DNA of 64,000 nt from a virus. The notes under the pieces were generated by a model. The model did not search any database and was not told where the DNA came from. It worked only from the letters and a program-made list of their open reading frames with translations. The stretch's first letter is position 1. Each line of letters begins with the position of its first letter. Location of the stretch: the IMG/VR virus record IMGVR_UViG_3300031963_000068, positions 20,231-84,230 of that record. One strand, 5' to 3'. The translations under genes and the position numbers were made by a program. This document shows, piece after piece, positions 27,608 through 35,104 of the stretch.

Positions 27608-28390
27608 ATGTCTCATAAAATTAAGTTTAACATCAAAAAAGAAAGTTTTTCAGATTTTATAGAAAAATTGTCAGATCTAACACATATAGACGATACTATA
27701 AAACTCAAAATTGATAATGAACACATACTAATGTATTCTGTTCTTGGTGGTAATGTTATGCTTGCTTTCAAAAACTACCTAATAAAAACAAAAGAAATTT
27801 TAGAAAGCAAAGAAGAAATAGAATATGACTATGATATAATTTTAGCTAATTCAAAAAAATTAGTAAAAAATCTCAATTTCATTAAAGACTCTGAAAAAAT
27901 AACAATCGAATTTAATTGTAAACAATCACCAGATGATGAGTCAGTAATGAATGCTAGATCTATACAAGTAGTTGGTGGCAAACTAAAGGTAAATTGGCTA
28001 GCTGGTGAAAGATATGAAATGAAAGACATAAATAAAAAGGTTCTAAACCAAAGGCTTGATTTAAAAAATAGAAAATGGTGTTTTGCATTGACTAATCAAG
28101 AATTTACTGACGTAAAAAAATTATCATCTATAAATTCTGATAAAATTATTAACATAAATGTAAATTCTGGAAATGTTGTTTTATCTGAAAATGCCGCCTG
28201 GGAATTAGAAATTGGTAACATAGAAGATAGAAACGCTAGTTTAATTCTTAACAAAAGATTTTTAAATTGTATAAACGCCGAAAGAGAAACAATTGAGTTT
28301 AGTATGTTTGATACATTCATTTTAATAAAAGACGAAGAAACAAATTTGATGCTATCATATGAACAAGATTTTTCTGACGATGATGTATAA
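27608..28390 (+). CDS. 45: Sliding clamp, gp45/PCNA-like (260 aa)
   Basis: Clamp proteins ring DNA and hold the polymerase. The layout of repeated beta-alpha-beta units fits: FSDFIEKLSDLTHIDDTIKL, then KIDNEHILMYS, then DYDIILANSKKLVKNLNFIK, then EKITIEF; later CFALTNQEFTDVKKLSSINS, then SLILNKRFLNCINAERETIE, then DTFILIKDEETNLMLSYEQD. Length is near T4 gp45 (228 aa). Position as first gene of an operon that ends with a DNA polymerase part supports the call. A far box-like AGAATATATATT lies at 27541. Similarity is of pattern, not strong identity. Confidence 0.6.
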   Translation: MSHKIKFNIKKESFSDFIEKLSDLTHIDDTIKLKIDNEHILMYSVLGGNVMLAFKNYLIKTKEILESKEEIEYDYDIILANSKKLVKNLNFIKDSEKITIEFNCKQSPDDESVMNARSIQVVGGKLKVNWLAGERYEMKDINKKVLNQRLDLKNRKWCFALTNQEFTDVKKLSSINSDKIININVNSGNVVLSENAAWELEIGNIEDRNASLILNKRFLNCINAERETIEFSMFDTFILIKDEETNLMLSYEQDFSDDDV

Positions 28391-28404
28391 TAATTAATAA
28401 TAAA

Positions 28405-28758
28405 ATGTTTACTAGAGAAAGTGTAAAATTAATAAAGCTAAAGAGAAGATTAATCTTTTCTTATTTCATAATATTGATATTATCAGTTTGGATTAAAAAC
28501 AAATTTGATGATTTAAAATTTCAAGAAGATGAAAATTCAATATTAATGATGGATTTATTAGAAAAAGATAAAGAAATTAAGAAATTAAAAAATGAACTAA
28601 CCAATTGCGATAGTGCTAAAATTCTTGTTCATAAACCCCAAATAAAGAAAAAAATAATAAATAAAGAAAAAGTTGAAAATTTAGAACAAAAAGTTGATTC
28701 ATCAAAATCAATTCAAATTGAAATAGAATCAAAGGATACTCTAAAAATTAATAACTAG
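28405..28758 (+). CDS. Small membrane-anchored coiled-coil protein (117 aa)
   Basis: Basic N-terminus (KLIKLKRR, residues 8-15), a single hydrophobic segment at 16-30 (LIFSYFIILILSVWI), then a charged coiled coil (about 38-66) and a Lys-rich tail. The positive-inside rule puts the tail outside the cytoplasm, the layout of an i-spanin (Rz-like), but its place between the clamp and IF-3 genes is unusual for a lysis gene. The TAG stop is directly followed by the IF-3 ATG. Confidence 0.5.
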   Translation: MFTRESVKLIKLKRRLIFSYFIILILSVWIKNKFDDLKFQEDENSILMMDLLEKDKEIKKLKNELTNCDSAKILVHKPQIKKKIINKEKVENLEQKVDSSKSIQIEIESKDTLKINN

Positions 28759-29283
28759 ATGAGAAAAAGACCAGAAATAAAAAGAAAACACAAAATTAAC
28801 GAAGAGATAAAATCTTTTGAAGTAAGAATTGTTGGTGATGGTGAACCAAAAGTTATCAAAACAAGTTTAGCAATCAAAATTGCTCAAGACCAAGAAAAAG
28901 ATTTAATTCTAATTAATGAAAGTCAAAATCCACCAATAGTAAGAATTGAAGATTATAATAGATTTCTATATCATCAAGAAAAAATTGAGAAAGAAAAGAA
29001 GAAAAATTCTAATCAATCTCAATTAAAGGAAATACAACTTTCTACAGAAATATCCGACCATGATTTACAAATTAAAGCTAAGAAAGCAAATGAATTTTTA
29101 AAAGATGGAGATAAAGTTAAATGTGTAATACTTTTAAAAGGTCGACAAAAAGCAAATCCTGAAAGAGGACAAATCACTATGTTAAAATTTGCATCATTAG
29201 TTGAAGAGTTAGGTGTTCCTGAAAGTCTACCAAAGCTTGAATCGTCTAAGTGGCTAATGATGGTAAAACCAAAAAAGAAATAA
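28759..29283 (+). CDS. infC: Translation initiation factor IF-3 homologue (174 aa)
   Basis: IF-3 binds the 30S subunit, prevents premature 50S joining and checks start-codon and initiator-tRNA pairing. Both domains are present. N-domain: FEVRIVGDGEPKVIKTSLAI, then KIAQDQEKDLILINESQNPP, then VRIEDYNRFLYHQEK. C-domain: LKEIQLSTEISDHDLQIKAK, then KANEFLKDGDKVKCVILLKG, then RGQITMLKFASLVEE. Length matches bacterial IF-3 (about 170-180 aa). It abuts the upstream stop and precedes the polymerase gene, so it is made with the replication proteins. The family call is strong; the purpose (reprogramming host initiation toward phage mRNAs) is inferred. Confidence 0.9.
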   Translation: MRKRPEIKRKHKINEEIKSFEVRIVGDGEPKVIKTSLAIKIAQDQEKDLILINESQNPPIVRIEDYNRFLYHQEKIEKEKKKNSNQSQLKEIQLSTEISDHDLQIKAKKANEFLKDGDKVKCVILLKGRQKANPERGQITMLKFASLVEELGVPESLPKLESSKWLMMVKPKKK

Positions 29284-29312
29284 ACTTTTAATTTATAGTT
29301 CATAAAATATCT

Positions 29313-30740
29313 ATGACTAAAGAAGAAAAGATTAAAAAAATAGACCTTCTAAAAAAGAAAGCCTCTGACTTAAAAAAGGAAGTAGACTATTATAACGCAT
29401 TACAACTTGCCCTAAAATTGGTATTGAACGGTAGTTATGGCGCATTTGCTACTTCTTATTTCATACTCTATAACAATCACGTAGCAGGAACAATTACAGC
29501 ACAAGGTCGAGACTTGACCAGAACAATGGATAAAGTCAACGAAGAATATTGGTACAAACAATGGCATAATGACCATGAACTACATTTTAAACTAGGAATA
29601 AAAAATGTAACACCCCTAACTAAGGATGAACATGTATCAATTTATGCAGATACCGACTCTTTATTTGTTACTTTCAAACCAGCTATTGACCATTGTGATT
29701 GGAAAAATATAATTTTTGACAATTTAGATGCCATAGAGAAAAAATTTATTATTTATACACCAGAAGAGGATTTTATTTGCAAAAATAAAAATTGCATTGG
29801 TGTTACAAATAAAATTGAGGAGTTACAAAATTTTCTTAAAGAAGATTACGAACTAATTATCTTTGATGGTCATTTCATAAAAGACAGAAAGATAAACTCT
29901 ATGATAGATGAAGGTGTCTTCACATCAGAAATAAGATGGAATTGGTCAAATGAAACTGATTTTATACAAGGATTAGACCACTTCAGATACGCTGGATATT
30001 TTAAAAAGTGTTTAGAAGAATATGCTGAGTCTTTTGGTGTCGAAAATAAAGAAGATTTTGAACTCGAAAGAATTTCAGAGTCAATAATAAACATAGCAAA
30101 AAAGAAATATATACAACACATTCTTTTTGAGGACGGAATTCCCTATGAAAGACTAAACTATATTTATCCAAAGGGAGTAGAACTAGTAAGATCCTCTACA
30201 CCTGCCTTTGCAAGAGAAAAAATTGTAAACATAGTAAAGTATCTTTTCTCTCATCCAGACACTTTTAATATAAAAGATTTATTAAAATTGGTGAAACAAC
30301 TGAGAAAAGAATTTGAATTAGCGGATATTGATGATATAGCAATGCAATCTTCTTGCTCTAATTATGACATAAAAGTATTAAATGATAAAACACTTCCGTT
30401 ACAATTTGTATCAGGTGCTCACTTTGCAGTAAAATCAGCAGCTCACTATAACTATCTTTTATCTAAAGATAAAAATATGCAGCAAAAGTATGAATTTATT
30501 AAATCAGGAACTAAAATTAAATACTATGTCTGTAAAGACAAATCTATCACCGATATGTTTGCTTATATTAGAGGTTCTTTTCCAATGGAGTTTGCGCCAC
30601 AGATAGACTTCGATGAGCAATTTGAAAAATCAATTCTTTCACCAATTAATTCAATTATTGAACCATTAGGAATGCCTGAAATTACTAAAAGACTTTCAGT
30701 AGTTATGGATATTTTCTCAGGATTCGGAAAAGGCTTTTAA
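29313..30740 (+). CDS. 43: Family B DNA polymerase, C-terminal part (475 aa)
   Basis: Contains motif B (KLVLNGSYGA, about residues 36-45) and motif C (YADTDSLF, about 112-119) of family B polymerases, followed by a thumb-like region and a C-terminal MDIFSGFGKGF that resembles the clamp-binding tail of T4 gp43. The 3'-5' exonuclease domain and motif A (DxxSLYPS) are absent, and no start further upstream exists because the IF-3 gene ends 29 nt before. The polymerase is therefore split, with the N-terminal part presumably outside this window. A Lys-rich helix (KIKKIDLLKKKASDLKKEVD) opens the fragment. Confidence 0.85.
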   Translation: MTKEEKIKKIDLLKKKASDLKKEVDYYNALQLALKLVLNGSYGAFATSYFILYNNHVAGTITAQGRDLTRTMDKVNEEYWYKQWHNDHELHFKLGIKNVTPLTKDEHVSIYADTDSLFVTFKPAIDHCDWKNIIFDNLDAIEKKFIIYTPEEDFICKNKNCIGVTNKIEELQNFLKEDYELIIFDGHFIKDRKINSMIDEGVFTSEIRWNWSNETDFIQGLDHFRYAGYFKKCLEEYAESFGVENKEDFELERISESIINIAKKKYIQHILFEDGIPYERLNYIYPKGVELVRSSTPAFAREKIVNIVKYLFSHPDTFNIKDLLKLVKQLRKEFELADIDDIAMQSSCSNYDIKVLNDKTLPLQFVSGAHFAVKSAAHYNYLLSKDKNMQQKYEFIKSGTKIKYYVCKDKSITDMFAYIRGSFPMEFAPQIDFDEQFEKSILSPINSIIEPLGMPEITKRLSVVMDIFSGFGKGF

Positions 30741-31435
30741 AATACTTTATGATAAACTAAATTAGATTTAGGAAAACTCAAGTATTCCGGAGTTACTTGA
30801 TGATTATATGTTCTATATATGTAACATTCATTATCGTTTATAGCCACAAAAAAGTTAGTGACAAGTGGTTTTAAATGACCTCTACATCTTGCAAAATCTC
30901 TAAATTTACCAGTAGTTAAATTATCAAGAGGTTTTACTTGAGCAGATTTAACACCACCATTTATTTCCCAAAAGATATCGTAACCTTCCTCGTCTCTTTT
31001 TCTACTAGGACTAAATGGTTCTATTAAAATACCTTTTGAGTCGTAGTATTCAATTAAAACATCTTTTGCTTTTTGCTCTAATCCTCTACCTCTATTGTAA
31101 GAGTTTGTCAGAATGTTTATAACATTTTTGAAATATTGACCATTCGGATGATATAACTCAAATTCATTATTTGAAATCCAAGTAGTTAAATCATCTATTG
31201 TTTTAGTTGGTGATATATTATTGACATAATCTATTAATAATCTGTTATTTTTTGACAATCTAAGAATTTCAGCCACTATTTTCATACCATGAGCCTTTAC
31301 CCAATACCTATTTATATAACCCCAAATATTTCTACAAGATTTTATAAGAGCTGTTCCTATCTTATCTTTATCGTCCTCTGTTAGAGCATTTGTTAGAGAC
31401 TCATTAAAATTGAGCCAATTCTTAATATTTTCCAT
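30737..31435 (-). CDS. Tagged PD-(D/E)XK nuclease-like protein (232 aa)
   Basis: Starts MENIKNWLNFNESL, a variant of the tag. Around residues 125-170, GRGLEQKAKDVLIEYYDSKG, then RDEEGYDIFWEINGGVKSAQ, then VKPL, shows the E...D...[QE]-x-K arrangement of restriction-endonuclease-like folds (here D-x-n-Q-V-K). A helical N-terminal half precedes it. The 3' end overlaps the polymerase gene by 4 nt tail to tail; the promoter box lies 5 nt upstream. The nuclease assignment rests on the motif alone. Confidence 0.45.
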   Translation of the reverse strand: MENIKNWLNFNESLTNALTEDDKDKIGTALIKSCRNIWGYINRYWVKAHGMKIVAEILRLSKNNRLLIDYVNNISPTKTIDDLTTWISNNEFELYHPNGQYFKNVINILTNSYNRGRGLEQKAKDVLIEYYDSKGILIEPFSPSRKRDEEGYDIFWEINGGVKSAQVKPLDNLTTGKFRDFARCRGHLKPLVTNFFVAINDNECYIYRTYNHQVTPEYLSFPKSNLVYHKVF

Positions 31436-31440
31436 TTGAG

Positions 31441-31452
31441 GTATATATTAAA
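31441..31452 (-). promoter_or_regulatory. Phage promoter box TTTAATATATAC
   Basis: 5 nt before the ATG at 31435, with a plus-strand box 2 bp further on. Confidence 0.55.
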
Positions 31453-31454
31453 GT

Positions 31455-31466
31455 AGGATATATAAT
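31455..31466 (+). promoter_or_regulatory. Phage promoter box AGGATATATAAT
   Basis: 2 nt before the ATG at 31469; divergent from the box at 31441-31452. Confidence 0.45.
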
Positions 31467-31468
31467 TT

Positions 31469-31699
31469 ATGAAAAATGAAGAATTATATCAGGAGTACCT
31501 TACTTATTTAGATTGGAGATTAAGTGAGAAAAAAATTAATAAAGGAAAATACTCACTATTAAAAATGAGCAGATCGGCTTTTGAAGATTTCAAAGTTAGA
31601 ATAGAAAATGATGAAACTTTTAATGATGTGATAATAGAACTTATGAAAACTGAAATTAGAGATAAAAAAATAGATGACATTTTCGATGACTTTGATTGA
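31469..31699 (+). CDS. Unknown small helical protein (76 aa)
   Basis: Starts MKNEELYQEYLTYLDWRLSE. A charged, fully helical-looking protein ending DDIFDDFD. Not recognised. First of a two-gene unit. Confidence 0.5.
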   Translation: MKNEELYQEYLTYLDWRLSEKKINKGKYSLLKMSRSAFEDFKVRIENDETFNDVIIELMKTEIRDKKIDDIFDDFD

Positions 31700-31706
31700 A
31701 AAAATT

Positions 31707-32078
31707 ATGGTTAATAAAAGTTCAGTTTCATTCTATAATGGAATTGACTTTGACTTAATAATGAAGCATGCAAAAGACGGCACTGACGGATTCATATTTT
31801 GTTTTATAAAAAATTGGGCAGATGAGGTAAAATCATGGGAAAGAAATTGTAAAATAAATTCAGTACTGACTAATGAGTTTATCAAAAAATTTAAAAGTAA
31901 AGATATTGAGAATGACTTTGTATCAATTTATCAATTAGATGGTATTGAAATTAAAGTTTTATTAGAAATAATAAAAGAAAAAATAGTTAATAAAAACTTA
32001 TTAAATCAAACATATATACACGATGGTGATTTAGACAAAGGGGCCTGGAAGATAGTAAAAACAAGGCTTTCAAACTAA
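31707..32078 (+). CDS. Unknown protein (123 aa)
   Basis: I favour the ATG at 31707 (MVNKSSVSFYNGIDFDLIMK), 7 nt after the upstream stop. ATGs at 31674 and 31686 would overlap that gene. Contains DGTDGFIFCFIKNWADEVKS and a C-terminal DGDLDKGAWKIVKTRLSN. Not recognised. Confidence 0.5.
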   Translation: MVNKSSVSFYNGIDFDLIMKHAKDGTDGFIFCFIKNWADEVKSWERNCKINSVLTNEFIKKFKSKDIENDFVSIYQLDGIEIKVLLEIIKEKIVNKNLLNQTYIHDGDLDKGAWKIVKTRLSN

Positions 32079-32086
32079 ATATATAT
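32075..32086 (+). promoter_or_regulatory. Phage promoter box CTAAATATATAT
   Basis: 4 nt before the ATG at 32091; overlaps the last codons of the upstream gene. Confidence 0.4.
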
Positions 32087-32090
32087 CATA

Positions 32091-32606
32091 ATGAAAAGCA
32101 CATCACATACTATGAAACATTTGATGAGATATGAGGGTTACACATCTAAAGAAAGAGTAGATGATATTTTAGATAAGATTTCTAAGTATGGTATAAAATC
32201 GCTTACTCCTATGGAAAAGGAATTTTTAGACTCACATAAATCAGGAGAAGAAGAAAAATATCATGACAAATTAGCTAAATCTGAAACAGAAACAACATTC
32301 GAGGATGATAATGGCTATTTCAAATTTGAATTTGATTCATGTGAAGATTATGGTGATGAGACTCACTATTTAGGAACTCTTTATGTTCCTGATTTGAAAT
32401 GGCCAAATGGCAAAAAAATTGAAGGCAGACTAGAAGGAAGATTAATTGTTTTTTCAAATGGGCAAGTATCTCCAGATTTTTACTCCATACAAAAAGATCC
32501 TAAATCAGGTGATCACTATGATGTATTTGAGTTTTGTAACGGATTAGAATATGAACTTGACTCATTTTTAGACTATGTAGCCTCTGAATTAGAACAAAAA
32601 GATTAA
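32091..32606 (+). CDS. Unknown protein with internal tag-like start (171 aa)
   Basis: The promoter box favours the ATG at 32091 (MKSTSHTMKHLMRY). An ATG at 32112 would give MKHLMRYEGYTSKERV, closer to the recurring tag. The segment ISKYGIKSLTPMEKEFLDSH (about 25-45) resembles short helical hairpins of other phage proteins. The C-terminal two-thirds are an acidic beta-rich domain. Function unknown. Confidence 0.5.
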   Translation: MKSTSHTMKHLMRYEGYTSKERVDDILDKISKYGIKSLTPMEKEFLDSHKSGEEEKYHDKLAKSETETTFEDDNGYFKFEFDSCEDYGDETHYLGTLYVPDLKWPNGKKIEGRLEGRLIVFSNGQVSPDFYSIQKDPKSGDHYDVFEFCNGLEYELDSFLDYVASELEQKD

Positions 32607-32614
32607 TTTCAAAA

Positions 32615-32626
32615 TTTTATATATAC
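32615..32626 (+). promoter_or_regulatory. Phage promoter box TTTTATATATAC
   Basis: 19 nt before the ATG at 32646. Confidence 0.45.
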
Positions 32627-32645
32627 AAAAAAAATAAGAATTAAA

Positions 32646-33137
32646 ATGATTAAAAGATATAATCAATTTGTAAAAGGTAAAGTAAATGAAGACTATGAAA
32701 TGGAAGCAGAATTAGAGGCTCCTGTAAAAAATTTACCTTCTTTAGGTGGAAGACCACCTGTTAATCCACCGGTTGAAATGGAATCTGAATTCGAAGGTGA
32801 GGAAGAGGAAGTAGCAACTGATAAATATGAGTTAGCATTACAGAAATTAGCCGATGCTGCTGGTGTTGAGTTTACACCTGGTCAAAAATCAGTTGTAATT
32901 GATGGAAAAGAAATTACCTATCCTGCTGAAACCGAAAAATATCATATAAAGGGTGTGAAAAAATCATTTACGACCGTTGAAGACGTTTTAGCAAATTTAG
33001 GAGGTCAATCAAACACTCCAACTGAAAGGTCAGAGGAAGCAAAAGATGAGTTATCCTCTATAAAAGATGAAGAAGTTTTAGATTCATCAGAACAATTTGA
33101 ATCAAAAAGTTATAAATTTAAAAGATTCAAAAAATGA
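32646..33137 (+). CDS. Unknown tagged acidic protein (163 aa)
   Basis: Starts MIKRYNQFVKGKVNEDYEM, matching the tag. Followed by a Pro/Glu-rich acidic stretch (residues 20-58) and a small domain (KYELALQKLADAAGVEFTPG, then VVIDGKEITYPAETEKYHIK). The C-terminus is basic (SYKFKRFKK). The stop overlaps the ATG of the lipoprotein gene as ATGA. Function unknown; an internal head protein is one possibility. Confidence 0.55.
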   Translation: MIKRYNQFVKGKVNEDYEMEAELEAPVKNLPSLGGRPPVNPPVEMESEFEGEEEEVATDKYELALQKLADAAGVEFTPGQKSVVIDGKEITYPAETEKYHIKGVKKSFTTVEDVLANLGGQSNTPTERSEEAKDELSSIKDEEVLDSSEQFESKSYKFKRFKK

Positions 33138-33250
33138 AATTAATAATTTTACTAGTCATTTCTATTATGTTGTTTTCTTGTAAAACATCAAAAAATAGTA
33201 ATTGTGATGCTTACTCACAAAAAGAAATAAAAAAAGACCATCAAATTTGA
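33134..33250 (+). CDS. Small lipoprotein (38 aa), o-spanin candidate
   Basis: Reads MKLIILLVISIMLFSCKTSK and ends KKDHQI. A short charged start, a hydrophobic core and the lipobox L-F-S-C (Cys16) form a lipoprotein signal; the mature peptide would be 23 residues. The start overlaps the upstream stop as ATGA. The last codons and stop lie inside the terminator hairpin. Tiny phage lipoproteins near holins are often o-spanins (Rz1-like), but no Pro-rich part is seen. Confidence 0.55.
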   Translation: MKLIILLVISIMLFSCKTSKNSNCDAYSQKEIKKDHQI

Positions 33251-33262
33251 TGGTCTTTTTTA
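33229..33262. terminator. Bidirectional rho-independent terminator
   Basis: A perfect palindrome, AAAAAGACCATCAAA with TTTGATGGTCTTTTT, between convergent genes. It overlaps the end of the lipoprotein gene. Confidence 0.85.
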
Positions 33263-33267
33263 TTTTA

Positions 33268-33573
33268 CTATTCAGCTTGTTTTTCTTTTTGAATTTTGTT
33301 AATTATATACCCCGAAACTGCAAATTCAGCCGCTGCCCAAAGTAAAAATTCACCCATAGTCAATGTTGAATGTTTTTCTAAAAGGAAGAAAATCATACCC
33401 CACTGAGCTATTATGAAAGCTAAACCTGATTCAATTCTTTTCTTAGAAAAATAAGAATCTTTTGATGAATAAATGTTAATCAATTCTTTGATACCCCATT
33501 TAATATTTGACCACCCAAAAAACATTTTTTTATCTGTTTTTGTGACCGGTGTTGTTTTTTTTTCGTTTGCCAT
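33268..33573 (-). CDS. Holin-like two-segment membrane protein (101 aa)
   Basis: Two hydrophobic segments at about residues 50-65 (GLAFIIAQWGMIFFLL) and 74-91 (GEFLLWAAAEFAVSGYII), a Lys-rich N-terminus and a charged tail (NKIQKEKQAE). Size and layout suit a phage holin or a similar small inner-membrane protein. It is convergent with the lipoprotein gene, which fits a lysis locus. No family-specific motif was recognised. Confidence 0.5.
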   Translation of the reverse strand: MANEKKTTPVTKTDKKMFFGWSNIKWGIKELINIYSSKDSYFSKKRIESGLAFIIAQWGMIFFLLEKHSTLTMGEFLLWAAAEFAVSGYIINKIQKEKQAE

Positions 33574-33588
33574 AGTGATTAATTTTCT

Positions 33589-33600
33589 TTTATATATTTT
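33589..33600 (-). promoter_or_regulatory. Phage promoter box AAAATATATAAA
   Basis: 15 nt before the ATG at 33573; a weaker match. Confidence 0.35.
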
Positions 33601-33619
33601 TTAGGAGAAACGGATTTTG

Positions 33620-33631
33620 GCAATATATATC
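33620..33631 (+). promoter_or_regulatory. Phage promoter box GCAATATATATC
   Basis: 3 nt before the ATG at 33635. Confidence 0.4.
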
Positions 33632-33634
33632 TAA

Positions 33635-34099
33635 ATGAATATTTTTAAAGTAATTAAATTTTTGATTTCTTCAAAACATTCTCATTTTTTATCAGTTGAT
33701 AAAAAAACATATAAAAAATGGAAATGGCTTATAATAGCAGCGGTCAAAATAAACAAAGAATATAAATCAGTAGAGATTTTTAGAAAAAAGTTCAAAGTAT
33801 TAGAAGACTTTGTTGTTGTTGGATTGAAATATAATGGTAAAAATGTAAGGAGGAGAACTTCTGGTTTCGCAAAAGAATTTATAGAACAAAACGATGACGC
33901 TAAATGTCTTTATTGTGATAAAATACTTACTTCTGAAAACGCCACGGCCGACCATATAATTCCAATATCAGAGGGTGGCAATAACTGCCAAGTAAATTTA
34001 GTAGTTTGTTGTAAGGATTGTAATGTAGAAAGAGGCAATTTAGATTTCAAATTTTATCTATCAAAGAAGAATGTTAAAAAAATTAAACATTTTATTTAA
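33635..34099 (+). CDS. HNH endonuclease (154 aa)
   Basis: C-terminal HNH domain: C91-x2-C94, then ADHIIPISEGGNN with the catalytic His107, Asn121 in NLVVCCKDCN, and C126-x2-C129. The zinc-binding beta-beta-alpha metal finger is complete, so activity is likely. The N-terminal 80 residues are basic and may bind DNA. In phages such free-standing genes are homing enzymes or take part in packaging or DNA processing. The 3' end overlaps the convergent gene by 8 nt. Confidence 0.85.
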   Translation: MNIFKVIKFLISSKHSHFLSVDKKTYKKWKWLIIAAVKINKEYKSVEIFRKKFKVLEDFVVVGLKYNGKNVRRRTSGFAKEFIEQNDDAKCLYCDKILTSENATADHIIPISEGGNNCQVNLVVCCKDCNVERGNLDFKFYLSKKNVKKIKHFI

Positions 34100-34625
34100 T
34101 TCTACCGACTTTCACATCAATTTCTTTTGAAACCTTTTCATTTATAGTAGAAACTCGCTTAGATGATTTTACCATGAACTTTTCATGCCATGGTATGAAA
34201 ACATTACCCTCGGCAATTATTTCAAGTTTGATATCACCAGTCAAATTCTCACTAAGTATATCTAATTTTTTTATAGGAATATTACATTTTCCATTTTCAA
34301 TAACTCCATTGAAAACTAAGTTCCAATCTTCTGACTCTACAACCAATCTTGCCTTTGCCTTCTCTGGATTAGTACCCTCAATAAAAATATCACAACTGAA
34401 ATTTTCATTAACGTCTCTATAAAGATTGTAATACTCATCATTATCTTCAATGACATTACTCATGTTAGATAAATCTTCTTTAGTCAGGCCGAAGTCATTT
34501 AATAAATAATCAACTCGGTCTTTAGTAAGTAAACTCTGTTCAAAATATTCGTTTGAATCATCTAAATTCAGTTCATTTGAATTTTTATTAACAAAATCAT
34601 CAAAGCTAAATACATCTTTCTGCAT
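34092..34625 (-). CDS. Unknown protein (177 aa)
   Basis: Starts MQKDVFSFDDFVNKNSNEL, a loose variant of the tag. Residues 75-165 are a beta-rich region (CDIFIEGTNPEKAKARLVVE, then WNLVFNGVIENGKCNIPIKK, then GDIKLEIIAEGNVFIPWHEK) that looks like one immunoglobulin-like or C2-like sandwich. Function unknown. Promoter box 3 nt upstream. Confidence 0.5.
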   Translation of the reverse strand: MQKDVFSFDDFVNKNSNELNLDDSNEYFEQSLLTKDRVDYLLNDFGLTKEDLSNMSNVIEDNDEYYNLYRDVNENFSCDIFIEGTNPEKAKARLVVESEDWNLVFNGVIENGKCNIPIKKLDILSENLTGDIKLEIIAEGNVFIPWHEKFMVKSSKRVSTINEKVSKEIDVKVGRIK

Positions 34626-34628
34626 ATT

Positions 34629-34640
34629 GTATATATAAAT
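34629..34640 (-). promoter_or_regulatory. Phage promoter box ATTTATATATAC
   Basis: 3 nt before the ATG at 34625. Confidence 0.45.
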
Positions 34641-35051
34641 TTATAATTTGACTTTTATTTTTATTTCGTTTTCTTTTCTTATAAAATCATTAACGACAAC
34701 TCTTATATTATTTTTATTCTCTAAAATTTTTGTATAGTCAACTCCTTTAATTTTACATAAAACTTTTATAAATTCTTCAGTTTGTTCAACACCAACTTGA
34801 TCTTTCATCTGTCTCCAAGGATTACCTTCAATATAAAGCTTTTCTATCTCACCTCTTTGTAACGCACCACCAGAACCACCACCTCTTTTTCTTTCAATTT
34901 CTAATAAAATAAATATATCTTCCCAATGCAATTCAATAGATTCCCAGTGTAATGTTAATTCTTGCCAATCTAAAAATTTTTTACCTAAGGATATCTCTTC
35001 ATCAGTCCAATCTATAAAAGAATCAAGTAAAGAGGAGTATTTTAAAGACAT
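34641..35051 (-). CDS. Unknown, probably structural protein (136 aa)
   Basis: Has a Trp-rich repeat (DWQELTLHWESIELHWEDIF, residues 28-47), a loop RKRGGGSGGALQRGE, and a C-terminal alpha/beta part. I have seen the same W-x-x-I-x-x-x-W-E order in other Bacteroidota-phage proteins found next to fibre genes. Just upstream of the fibre pair at 35105-37022 on the other strand. Function unknown. Confidence 0.45.
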   Translation of the reverse strand: MSLKYSSLLDSFIDWTDEEISLGKKFLDWQELTLHWESIELHWEDIFILLEIERKRGGGSGGALQRGEIEKLYIEGNPWRQMKDQVGVEQTEEFIKVLCKIKGVDYTKILENKNNIRVVVNDFIRKENEIKIKVKL

Positions 35052-35062
35052 AATCTTTTATT

Positions 35063-35074
35063 TTTATATATTAA
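35063..35074 (-). promoter_or_regulatory. Phage promoter box TTAATATATAAA
   Basis: 11 nt before the ATG at 35051; a plus-strand box lies 17 bp away. Confidence 0.5.
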
Positions 35075-35090
35075 AATCAGGTTGACTAAA

Positions 35091-35102
35091 TTTATATATA
35101 AG
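35091..35102 (+). promoter_or_regulatory. Phage promoter box TTTATATATAAG
   Basis: 2 nt before the ATG at 35105. Confidence 0.5.
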
Positions 35103-35104
35103 AT

